Shown here piece by piece: positions 1-6,300 of a DNA stretch of 6,662 nucleotides. Within the stretch, counting starts at the first letter, position 1. Every line of letters begins with the position of its first letter. Both the position numbers and the translations under genes were made by a program. A model generated the notes under the pieces. It did no database searches. It was not told the origin of the DNA and worked only from the letters and a program-made list of their open reading frames with translations. Source of the stretch: Firmicutes bacterium UBA994 (GTDB lineage: Bacteria; Bacillota; UBA994); contig DBBC01000133.1 of NCBI GenBank assembly GCA_002292025.1, forward strand, positions 573 to 7,234. The letters are read 5' to 3'.

Positions 1-2
1 GC

Positions 3-29
3 GGACAAAAGTACCTGTCCCCCCTGTCC
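3..29 (-). repeat. REP-like palindromic element, copy 1
   Basis: Bases 3-7 (GGACA) pair with 16-20 (TGTCC) around an 8-base loop that contains AGTACC, followed by a second GTCC block ending at 29. On the minus strand this reads as GGACAGGGG-type DNA followed by a GGACA..GTAC..TGTCC hairpin. Related sequences occur at 3133-3176 and 3382-3406. Short G-rich hairpins of this kind are known as dispersed REP elements mobilised by Y1 (RAYT/IS200-like) transposases; that link is an inference, since no transposase is in the window. Confidence 0.55.
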
Positions 30-43
30 ACCCGACAACACAC

Positions 44-69
44 CGCGCTTTTTTGACTTGACAAGCGCG
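44..69. repeat. Inverted repeat overlapping the lysS -35 region
   Basis: CGCGCTT (44-50) is perfectly complementary to AAGCGCG (63-69), with a 12-base loop that includes most of the predicted -35 hexamer (58-63). It could be an operator, or the remains of a terminator for an upstream gene outside the window. A run of six T follows the left arm, but it lies inside the loop and not after the right arm, so it does not make a normal intrinsic terminator. Confidence 0.35.
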
Positions 70-87
70 CGCGCCAGCAAGTAGAAT
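58..87 (+). promoter_or_regulatory. Predicted SigA/sigma-70 promoter for lysS
   Basis: A perfect -35 hexamer TTGACA (58-63) and a -10 hexamer TAGAAT (82-87, five of six matches to TATAAT) are separated by 18 bases. Transcription would start near base 94, giving a leader of about 34 bases before the lysS start. It is the only good promoter seen ahead of the lysS-smpB-ssrA block and may drive all of it. Confidence 0.65.
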
Positions 88-116
88 TCAGTCACTTAAG
101 GGTATTGATGTAGAAC

Positions 117-121
117 GAGGG
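117..121 (+). promoter_or_regulatory. Ribosome binding site that decides the lysS start
   Basis: GAGGG at 117-121 directly abuts the ATG at 122, which leaves no room for initiation there. It lies 6 bases before the in-frame GTG at 128, a normal Shine-Dalgarno spacing. GTG 128 is therefore the preferred start. Confidence 0.6.
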
Positions 122-127
122 ATGCAC

Positions 128-1600
128 GTGGGTCTACAAGACTATCGCAGCGATAAACTGGCGCGCTTAAAGGCGCTTAATATGCAAGCGTATCCAGAGA
201 GGTACGCCGTGACGCATACGCTCGTGCAGGCTAGTGCCTTGCCCGATGGTACAGCCGCGGTGCGGGTTGCCGGGCGCATTGTGGCCATACGCAAAATGGG
301 GAAGCTCACCTTTGCCCACCTGCAGGATATTGAGGGGCGCGTACAGATTGCGCTAAAACAAGATCACTTGCAGGAAAGTTACGCCCTGTTCCACGAAGTT
401 GTCGATATTGGGGATTTTGTGGGCGTCTGTGGTGCGACTTTTACCACTAAGACCGGGGAGAAAACGGTGCAAGTCAGCGAGTGGACTTACCTTGGCAAGG
501 CGCTACGCGAGCTGCCCGAAAAGTGGCATGGGCTCAAAGATGTAGAGGCGATTTATCGCCAGCGCTACCTTGACTTAATTTCTAATGAAGCCAGCCGCCG
601 TGTGTTCCTCTTGCGCTCGCGCATGCTCGCAGAAATACGCGCCTTTTTTGCTCGCCGAGGCTTTATCGAGGTGGAAACACAGATACTCACGAACAAACCA
701 TCCGGCGCTCTGGCCTCTCCCTTTGTCACCCACCACAACGCGCTAGATATCGACTTGTATCTGCGCATTGCGCCTGAAACATACCTTAAGCGTCTCATCG
801 TGGGCGGGTTTACACACGTCTTTGAAATTGCGCGTTGTTTCCGCAACGAAGGCATCAGTCCAACTCATCTGCAGGATTTCACCATGGCTGAGGGCTATAG
901 CGCCTACTATAATTACCAAGATAACATGGTGTTGTTGCGCGAGCTGGTGATCCATCTTGTGCGGGAGCTGTTCGGTTCCACGCTGGTGCGTATCGGCGAG
1001 CAGGAGATCGACTTCAGCGCAGAGTGGCCGGTGGTTACTTTTCGTGACCTCATTCTTAAAGACGCCAACGTGGACATAGACGCATATCCTACCGCGCGAG
1101 AACTGCTTGCGGCAGTGCGTAGACAGGGCATCTACTTGGAACACGAAGATTTAGCGCAGCTGGGCAAAGGCAATCTAATCGATGTCTTGTATAAAAAAAT
1201 CAGCCGTTCTAGAATAATTGAGCCCACCTACCTCACTTGTCACCCGGTCGAGCTCTCCCCGCTAGCGCGCAAGAACGACCACAACCCTGCCATAACCGAC
1301 CGCTTTCAGCTCGTGGTTAACGGCGCGGAGATTATTAACGGGTATTCCGAGTTGGTTGACCCATTGGAGCAACGGGCGCGCCTAGAGGAGCAGGCGCGAC
1401 TGCGCAGTCTTGGCGATGCTGAGGCCATGCCTATGGATGAAGATTATCTCCTAGCGATGGAATACGGCATGCCGCCCATTTCGGGCTGGGGCATCGGCAT
1501 AGACCGCCTGCTGCAAGTGTTGCTTGACTTGCCCAATATCCGCGACGGCGTGTTGTTCCCCACGATGCGCCCTGTAGACAGCCATGAATCATCGGCATAA
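128..1600 (+). CDS. lysS: Lysyl-tRNA synthetase, class II
   Basis: Charges tRNA-Lys with lysine using ATP in the cytoplasm. The 490-residue length fits bacterial LysRS. Numbering from GTG 128: an N-terminal OB-fold for anticodon binding begins around residues 45-80 (GRIVAIRKMGKLTFAHLQD). The class II core follows, with motif 1 around 173-200, motif 2 with FRNEG at 238-242, the substrate-binding stretch NGAEIINGYSEL at 398-409, and motif 3 GIGIDR at 455-460 followed by FPTMRP. GTG 128 is preferred to ATG 122 because the ribosome binding site touches ATG 122. The motif 2 loop reads SPTHLQDFTM instead of the common TRHNPEFTM, and motif 3 is preceded by GMPPISGW, which suggests a divergent LysRS subgroup. 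The family call is secure. Stop is TAA at 1598-1600, overlapped by the next gene's ribosome binding site. Confidence 0.97.
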   Translation: MGLQDYRSDKLARLKALNMQAYPERYAVTHTLVQASALPDGTAAVRVAGRIVAIRKMGKLTFAHLQDIEGRVQIALKQDHLQESYALFHEVVDIGDFVGVCGATFTTKTGEKTVQVSEWTYLGKALRELPEKWHGLKDVEAIYRQRYLDLISNEASRRVFLLRSRMLAEIRAFFARRGFIEVETQILTNKPSGALASPFVTHHNALDIDLYLRIAPETYLKRLIVGGFTHVFEIARCFRNEGISPTHLQDFTMAEGYSAYYNYQDNMVLLRELVIHLVRELFGSTLVRIGEQEIDFSAEWPVVTFRDLILKDANVDIDAYPTARELLAAVRRQGIYLEHEDLAQLGKGNLIDVLYKKISRSRIIEPTYLTCHPVELSPLARKNDHNPAITDRFQLVVNGAEIINGYSELVDPLEQRARLEEQARLRSLGDAEAMPMDEDYLLAMEYGMPPISGWGIGIDRLLQVLLDLPNIRDGVLFPTMRPVDSHESSA

Positions 1601-1606
1601 AGGAGG
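1599..1606 (+). promoter_or_regulatory. Ribosome binding site overlapping the lysS stop
   Basis: AAAGGAGG at 1599-1606 shares two bases with the lysS TAA and lies 7 bases before GTG 1614. This near-perfect anti-16S match argues for GTG 1614 over the upstream in-frame ATG at 1584, which lies inside lysS with no good site. The overlap suggests translational coupling to lysS. Confidence 0.75.
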
Positions 1607-1613
1607 CGACCTA

Positions 1614-1982
1614 GTGGCCAAGCTTTGGGTGGATTTGCCTAACCGCGAACGGATTCGCATTCACCAGAGCATACTAGGAGTAATTATTCTTTCCTTTGAG
1701 CCGCCTTCCCACCCCAATCAGGTGCACGTGCTTAAGGGTATTGTGCCCCAAGGTATCATGGGGAACATGAGCCTTTTTGCCTACCTGCAAAAACACGGCA
1801 TAGCCTATGATTACGTAGAAGCCCCCTATAGCTTTCACTTTCGCGGGCACCAATTGCGCGTTGACGCCACGCTGGAGGAATATTCGTTGTTTGGTATTTT
1901 CCCGTTGCCCGGCTGGATTGTAAAGTCGATTGCGGTTACATTATGGGTAGACGGGGCACGCTATCGCGAATTTGTGTTTTAA
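1614..1982 (+). CDS. Hypothetical protein, 122 aa, between lysS and smpB
   Basis: I do not recognise this protein. It starts at GTG 1614 behind a strong AAAGGAGG, 13 bases after the lysS stop, and ends with TAA at 1980-1982. The product is 122 residues and looks soluble: alternating hydrophobic and polar residues suggest a mainly beta protein, with one hydrophobic stretch near the C-terminus (LFGIFPLPGWIV) that is too short and proline-broken to be a confident membrane segment. No signal peptide, cysteine pairs, zinc motif or known catalytic motif is visible. The aromatic-rich segment around YDYVEAPYSFHF is its most distinctive part. Position and ribosome binding site make it a real gene, probably co-transcribed with lysS and smpB; a role in translation is only suggested by neighbourhood. 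An upstream in-frame ATG at 1584 would add 10 residues but is less likely. Confidence 0.8.
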   Translation: MAKLWVDLPNRERIRIHQSILGVIILSFEPPSHPNQVHVLKGIVPQGIMGNMSLFAYLQKHGIAYDYVEAPYSFHFRGHQLRVDATLEEYSLFGIFPLPGWIVKSIAVTLWVDGARYREFVF

Positions 1983-1990
1983 CAATAGAG

Positions 1991-2009
1991 TCGCCTCACA
2001 CTGAGGCGA
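1991..2009 (+). repeat. Perfect 8-bp hairpin just upstream of the smpB ribosome binding site
   Basis: TCGCCTCA (1991-1998) and TGAGGCGA (2002-2009) are perfectly complementary around a 3-base CAC loop. The stem ends 2 bases before the smpB Shine-Dalgarno AAGGA (2012-2016). The stem is followed by A residues and not T residues, so it is not a forward intrinsic terminator. It may stabilise or process the mRNA, or tune access to the smpB start. Confidence 0.5.
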
Positions 2010-2024
2010 AAAAGGACGTACGCA

Positions 2025-2504
2025 ATGAGTAAACAAGAGAAACCGACGCGCGCTTTTGCGGAAAATCGTAAAGCCTACCACGACTACTTTATTGAAGAAA
2101 CCTACGAAGCCGGTATCGCGCTAGTCGGTACGGAGGTCAAATCCATACGCGCCGGAAAAGCAAACTTGCGCGACAGCTATGCCAGCATTGCCAACGGCGA
2201 GTGTATGCTGTATAATGTTCATATCAGCCCGTATGAACAAGGCAATCAATTTAATCGCGACCCGCGACGTGTGCGCAAACTACTGCTGCACAAGCGCGAA
2301 ATCGCGAGGCTTTATGGCCTTGTACAACAAAAAGGCTTTACCTTATTAGCGCTTAAGCTCTATCAAAAAGACGGACGCATCAAAGTCGAGCTCGGTCTTG
2401 CGCGCGGCAAGAAGCTGCACGACAAACGTGACGCGGCCGCCGACAAAGAAGCAAAGCGCGACATCGAGCAAGCTTTTCGTCTTCGCCAAAAAGGCGAAAT
2501 CTAA
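2025..2504 (+). CDS. smpB: SsrA-binding protein SmpB
   Basis: Binds the tRNA-like domain of tmRNA and brings it to stalled ribosomes for trans-translation. The 159-residue product matches the usual length. Family signatures are clear: an N-terminal ENRKAYHDYFIEE strand region, GTEVKSIRAGKANLRDSY at about residues 35-52, HISPYEQGN at about 66-74, and the basic C-terminal segment GKKLHDKRDAAADKEAKRD at about 128-146. That tail is known in the family to enter the mRNA channel and mimic mRNA during rescue. The start ATG 2025 has AAGGA 8 bases upstream. Its partner RNA gene, ssrA, begins 4 bases after the stop codon, and the hypothetical gene upstream ends 42 bases before the start. The tight layout suggests that protein and RNA partner share a transcript, unless ssrA has a promoter inside smpB. 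Confidence 0.98.
   Translation: MSKQEKPTRAFAENRKAYHDYFIEETYEAGIALVGTEVKSIRAGKANLRDSYASIANGECMLYNVHISPYEQGNQFNRDPRRVRKLLLHKREIARLYGLVQQKGFTLLALKLYQKDGRIKVELGLARGKKLHDKRDAAADKEAKRDIEQAFRLRQKGEI
2482..2498 (+). repeat. Hairpin in the last codons of smpB, just before ssrA
   Basis: TTCGCC (2482-2487) and GGCGAA (2493-2498) form a perfect 6-bp stem with an AAAAA loop, ending 10 bases before the mature tmRNA 5' end. No T-run follows, so it is unlikely to terminate transcription. It could take part in processing of an smpB-ssrA precursor. Part of the signal may simply be coding sequence. Confidence 0.35.
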
Positions 2505-2508
2505 AATT

Positions 2509-2862
2509 GGGGGCGAAAAGGTTTCGACGGGGGTAGAGTGGGTTGGGGTAGCGAGTCGGGGGCCCGACACCCGTAAAACAGGGAAAACCAAAAAACAAAC
2601 GCAAACGAACGTTTCGCGTTCGCTGCCTAACTAAGGCAGCCGTCGGCCCGCACTTTTCCTGCGAGGGCGGTCACCGGCGTCATCAAAGCAGGAGTAGCGT
2701 CACTGAGCGCCTAGTAGGTAACGCGAAAATAATAGGCTAGCGGCATCCTGAGCCTGTCGGCGGGCGCAGGAAAGGGCGAATCACCAAATCACCGACTGCA
2801 CTCGGAGAAGCCCTGGCTAGCATGCCTTCGGACGGTGGGTTCAACTCCCCCCGCCTCCACCA
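2509..2862 (+). ncRNA. ssrA: Transfer-messenger RNA (tmRNA)
   Basis: Rescues ribosomes stalled on broken mRNAs by acting first as tRNA-Ala and then as mRNA for a degradation tag. The 5' end GGGGGCG (2509-2515) pairs with CGCCTCC (2852-2858) as a 7-bp acceptor stem with one G-U, followed by ACCA (2859-2862). GGTTTCGACGGGGG near the 5' end is the usual tmRNA start signature, and the T-loop TTCAACT is at 2840-2846. The length of 354 bases is typical. The tag frame starts at 2601 and its stop lies in a hairpin loop. The T-stem (2835-2839 with 2847-2851) has one U-C mismatch, T2836 with C2850. The gene starts 4 bases after smpB. CCA is encoded. The 3' end abuts a Fic gene remnant, and no terminator is seen downstream. 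Confidence 0.97.
2601..2630 (+). other. tmRNA tag reading frame, (A)NERFAFAA-stop
   Basis: Starting at the resume codon GCA 2601 the frame reads A-N-E-R-F-A-F-A-A and stops at TAA 2628-2630. The N-terminal AN and the hydrophobic C-terminus ending AA fit known proteolysis tags, which are recognised by ClpXP-type proteases. The stop lies in the 7-base loop of a perfect 6-bp hairpin: GCTGCC at 2622-2627 pairs with GGCAGC at 2635-2640. This is the stop-codon helix expected in tmRNA. The penultimate block is FAA where many species have LAA. Confidence 0.9.
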
Positions 2863-3114
2863 CAACCTAACCGAACTAAAGGCCGCGGAAGCGGCTATGT
2901 GTCACGTCCGTATGCTGGAACTAGCGCTTAAGCCAGTATGCGGACGGTTCGATTTTGCCCATCTTAAACGTATTCATGAGCGACTACTCTCCGACATCTA
3001 CTACTTCGCCGGGAAGCCGCGCGATGTTGATCTTGCCAAAGACGGCAGCAGGTTTTGCCAGGCCATACATAAACCACTATTTTTGAGCAGATCGTTCATG
3101 TGCAGTCGGAATAG
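2863..3114 (+). pseudogene. Truncated Fic-family protein remnant
   Basis: Fic proteins transfer AMP or similar groups to target proteins and often act as toxins. Only the N-terminal part of the domain remains here. LTELKAAEAAM begins within a few codons of the tmRNA end, followed by FDFAHLKRIHERL at about 2948-2986 and a stretch reading DIYYFAGKPRDVDLAKDGSRFC up to 3058. The catalytic HPFxxGNGR motif is absent. After about 3075 the frame diverges, but a shifted frame reads IFEQIVHVQSE and stops at TAG 3112-3114, which suggests a frameshift followed by loss of the rest. The only upstream in-frame ATG (2822) lies inside the tmRNA gene and there is no independent ribosome binding site, so the original 5' end is also missing. 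The continuing open frame to 3202 runs into REP-like DNA and is not Fic-like. It is most likely non-functional debris. Confidence 0.75.
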
Positions 3115-3132
3115 AATCGCGGTGGGTGCGGC

Positions 3133-3176
3133 GACAGAAGTACCCATCCTCCTTGTCTGCCCGTCCCCCTTGTCTG
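3133..3176 (-). repeat. REP-like element, copy 2, decayed
   Basis: Bases 3133-3158 match 4-29 at 20 of 26 positions, and all six differences are transitions, which fits decay of a shared element. The stem is no longer perfect. A 13-base unit at 3147-3159 recurs at 3164-3176 with one mismatch, indicating a local tandem duplication of the TCCxCCTTGTCTG end. It lies just after the Fic remnant and in the same orientation as copy 1. Confidence 0.5.
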
Positions 3177-3198
3177 GCCTTGGCTTTAGTCTGCAATT

Positions 3199-3226
3199 TT
3201 AACAGCTGCGTGCCAGTGTAGATAAT
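3199..3226 (+). promoter_or_regulatory. Possible promoter for the metalloprotease gene
   Basis: TTAACA (3199-3204, five of six to TTGACA) and GATAAT (3221-3226, five of six to TATAAT) are separated by 16 bases. Transcription would start near 3233, about 68 bases before the protease start codon. This is a reasonable but unproven match in an otherwise gene-free gap. Confidence 0.45.
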
Positions 3227-3287
3227 AACATCCAAGCGGCTACAAATGAAGAAGGGATAAGGAGTACATGTGACATACCGCACAACT

Positions 3288-3294
3288 AAGGAGG
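3288..3294 (+). promoter_or_regulatory. Strong ribosome binding site of the metalloprotease gene
   Basis: AAGGAGG at 3288-3294 lies 6 bases before ATG 3301 and fixes the start. A second, weaker site AAGGAG (3259-3264) precedes an ATG immediately followed by TGA (3268-3273) and an overlapping GTG (3270). Confidence 0.8.
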
Positions 3295-3300
3295 CGTCAA

Positions 3301-6300
3301 ATGAAAAAGCATCAGGTAGGTGTCTTGTTGCGCGCTCTACTGATCTGCGTATTTGTTATATCATCGCTAAGTGTCAGCCCGAGGACAGGGGACGTACTTC
3401 ATCCCCTTACGACCAGCGCTGAGGGATGGGTAGCACGCTGGGATATTGACTCTTTGCTAGGGGGAGCGATCGAGTACTGGATCAACCCCACGCTTCCTCC
3501 CGGCGTTGAGCCTTTTGCCACGCAAGAGCAGTTAATTCAGACCATCCAAAGGGCGTTTCAGATTTGGGAGGATGTTCCCACTTCACGTGTCAGGTTCCGG
3601 TTTATGGGCTTAACCAGCGCCATGGCGGCCTTTGATGGCAAGAATGTAGTTACGTTCATACCTCAAGTTCCTTTCCCTGAATGGGCCGGTGGATTCGCCC
3701 CTTGGCGCTACGCTGCGCGAGCAGGCCCGATTACACTGTCCAACGGTCGCGTGGTCCACGCCCGTTTCCCAGGTCAAATCATCGACGCCGATACCGTTGT
3801 GAACACGCACTTCCGCTTTCTAATCACGGATGAATACCCTCTTCCTAGAGGTGTCCGCGACTTACTGGGTTTAATCGTCCATGAGATTGGCCACAATCTC
3901 GGATTCTGCCACGGCGGTATCAACCAAACGGCCATGTACGGCTTTGCAACGGAGGGGGGAGGATTCCATCGCCGCGAACTGCCAGCGGATGACATCTTTG
4001 GGATATCAATGTTATACCCAGAGGAAGGATTTTTGCGAGGACAAGGCCGCATTGCTGGGCTAGTTCAGCGTCGCGGAGGCCAGCCGGTCTTTGGCGCTCA
4101 CGTAGTCGCAATCGAAGCCCAAACCGGGCGTGTAGTCGTCAGTACTAGAACCGGATTAACAGGAGTAAGAAGTGACGGGGTCCCAGAACGCTTTAGCAGA
4201 ACGAGCGGCGACTTTCTGCTGATGGTGCCACCAGGAGAGTATTATATTTTAGCGGAGCCTTTTGGGGGGGAGGGCAAGGGCACGCCGTTCTTATCAGGGA
4301 TCTTCGGCACGGCTTCCGAAGGAGGCCTTTTTGCAGACACCGATTTTACCCCCGCTCTCTCCGCACAGAGGATTCGGGTAGCTGCAGGCGAACAGGTGGA
4401 AGACACCGCGATCATTGTCGGACCCCGCTCGGCTCCGACTCCCGTCCTAGGCCGTACTGCGTCCTTTCTATGGCGGGAGGATCTGAGGCTATGGGCGTGC
4501 CCCGCTAGGGCTAGACCTAGTACTGAGGTGCAGCTTAGCTTTGCGAGCGGCTTGAATCTCATAGAGGGCACCGCGCTTCGTCCCGGAGTGAGGGCCCGCT
4601 TCCTCGCACCCGAAATAGAAGTGACTAGGATGGCGGCATCACATGATGGAAGGTTTCTTCAGCTTTGGGTTTCAATCGCCTCAGGTGCGCCCGTAGGCTT
4701 ACATGTGTTGGAGGTGACCACCCCGCACGGGAGCACTTACTTCCCCGGCGCCTTACGTGTGATCGGGGTTAGTCCGACAATAACGTCGCCAACGCAAGTA
4801 ATCCTGTCATCTCCAGCCCGGGACACATCCGGCGTGCCCACTACCCCTACGCTAAGTTGGCAGCCCGCGGACAGGGCCACAGATTACCGGGTCTGGATCT
4901 CTCGTAACTCGATCTTCACAGATCTGGTCTTCGATCAAAATGTTTCCTCTGCCTCTGTCGTTGTGGGTCTGGACCTAGCGGGTAACACCCAGTATTGGTG
5001 GGCAGTAAGGGGCAATAATGCCGCCGGAGCGGGTCCTTGGTCCGACAGTCACACTTTTACCACGACTGCTCCGGCAGCGGCCTCGCCCCCGCAAGTAATC
5101 CTGTCGTCTCCGGTCCAAGGCGCTGCCGGGGTGTCTTCTACTCCCACGTTGAATTGGCAGCCGGCCGACAGAGCTACCGCTTACCAAGTCTGGGTTTCGC
5201 GTAACTCGGCCTTTACAGATCTGGTTTTCAATCAAGATGTTTCTTCTACTGAAGTTATTCTAAGCCCTGCCCTAGCGGGCAGTACACAGCACTGGTGGGC
5301 AGTTAGGGGCATCAATACCGCCGGAGCCGGTCCGTGGTCCGACGTCCGCACCTTTACCACGGCTGCCCAAGCAATAGCACTGCCATCGCAAGTGGGCTTG
5401 TTGACTCCGACCCAAGGCGCTACCGGGGTGTCTCCTACCCCCACGTTGAGGTGGCAGCCGGCCGACAGAGCCACCACCTACCAAGTCAGGGTTTCACGTA
5501 ACTCGGCCTTTACAGATCTGGTTTTCGATCACACAGTTTCATCTGCCGAAGTCATGGTAAGCCCGGCCTTAGCGCAAAACACGCAGTTCTGGTGGTCCGT
5601 AAGGGGCATTAATGCCACTGGGGCTGGTCCGTGGTCGGACAACCGCTCCTTCACCACCGTGGCCCATGTAGTAACGCCGCCTCCGCAAGTGGTCTTGTCG
5701 TCTCCGTCTTTTGGCGCCACGGGCATTTCCATCACTCCTACATTGCGGTGGCAGCCAGCCGACACAGCCACCAGTTACCGCATCTGGGTTTCTCGTAACT
5801 CGACTTTTACAGATCTAGTCGTCAATCAAGATGTTTCTTCCACTTCAGTTGTCGTAAGCCTTGCACTAGTGGGCAACACGCAGTATTGGTGGGCAGTAAA
5901 GGGCATCAATGCCGCCGGAATCGGTCCATGGTCCGCTGGTCGGTCCTTTACCACCGCTCCGCTGGCAGTGCCCGTGCCACAAGTACCCTTGCCACAGCAG
6001 GTAGTCCTGTCGTCTCCACCCAAGGGGGCTACTGGCCTGTCTATTACCACTGCTCTGAGTTGGCAGCCCGTCGACGGCGCTACCACTTACCGGGTCTGGG
6101 TTTCTCGCAACTCTACCTTTACCGATCTGGTCCTCAACCAGGATGTTTCTTCAACTTCGGTTGATATAAGTCCGGCCCTAGCAGGCAACACACAGCATTG
6201 GTGGGCAGTAAGGGGCGTCAATGTCGCCGGGTCTGGCCCTTGGTCCGACAGCGGTAACTTTATCACCGCCACTCAGACAGTAACCCCGCCACCGCAAGTA

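Noticed and set aside
565..1144. Minus-strand and alternative-frame open frames within lysS
   Set aside because: They lie opposite or out of frame with well-conserved LysRS motifs and have no supporting start signals or recognisable domains.
95..1743. A 13-base direct repeat, CTTAAGGGTATTG, at 95-107 and 1731-1743
   Set aside because: A shared 13-mer is expected by chance at about this frequency in 6.6 kb, and the second copy lies inside an ordinary coding region.
2398..2634. A 78-codon plus-strand frame spanning the end of smpB and the start of ssrA
   Set aside because: It overlaps the smpB C-terminal codons out of frame and runs through structured tmRNA. It has no ribosome binding site.
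2822..3202. Treating the 126-codon frame as an intact Fic gene
   Set aside because: Its ATG lies inside the tmRNA, the catalytic motif is missing, and its last 40 or so codons are REP-like DNA. Only a degraded remnant can be supported.
2863..3300. A second copy of the ssrA 3' end (att site) within the window
   Set aside because: I looked for a repeat of the tmRNA T-arm and acceptor end downstream and found none. The GGTGGG at 3121 is only a short chance match.
3270..3422. A 50-codon plus-strand frame from GTG 3270 overlapping the protease leader
   Set aside because: It has a passable ribosome binding site, but most of it is the protease signal-peptide region and the REP-like element read in another frame, and no domain is recognisable.
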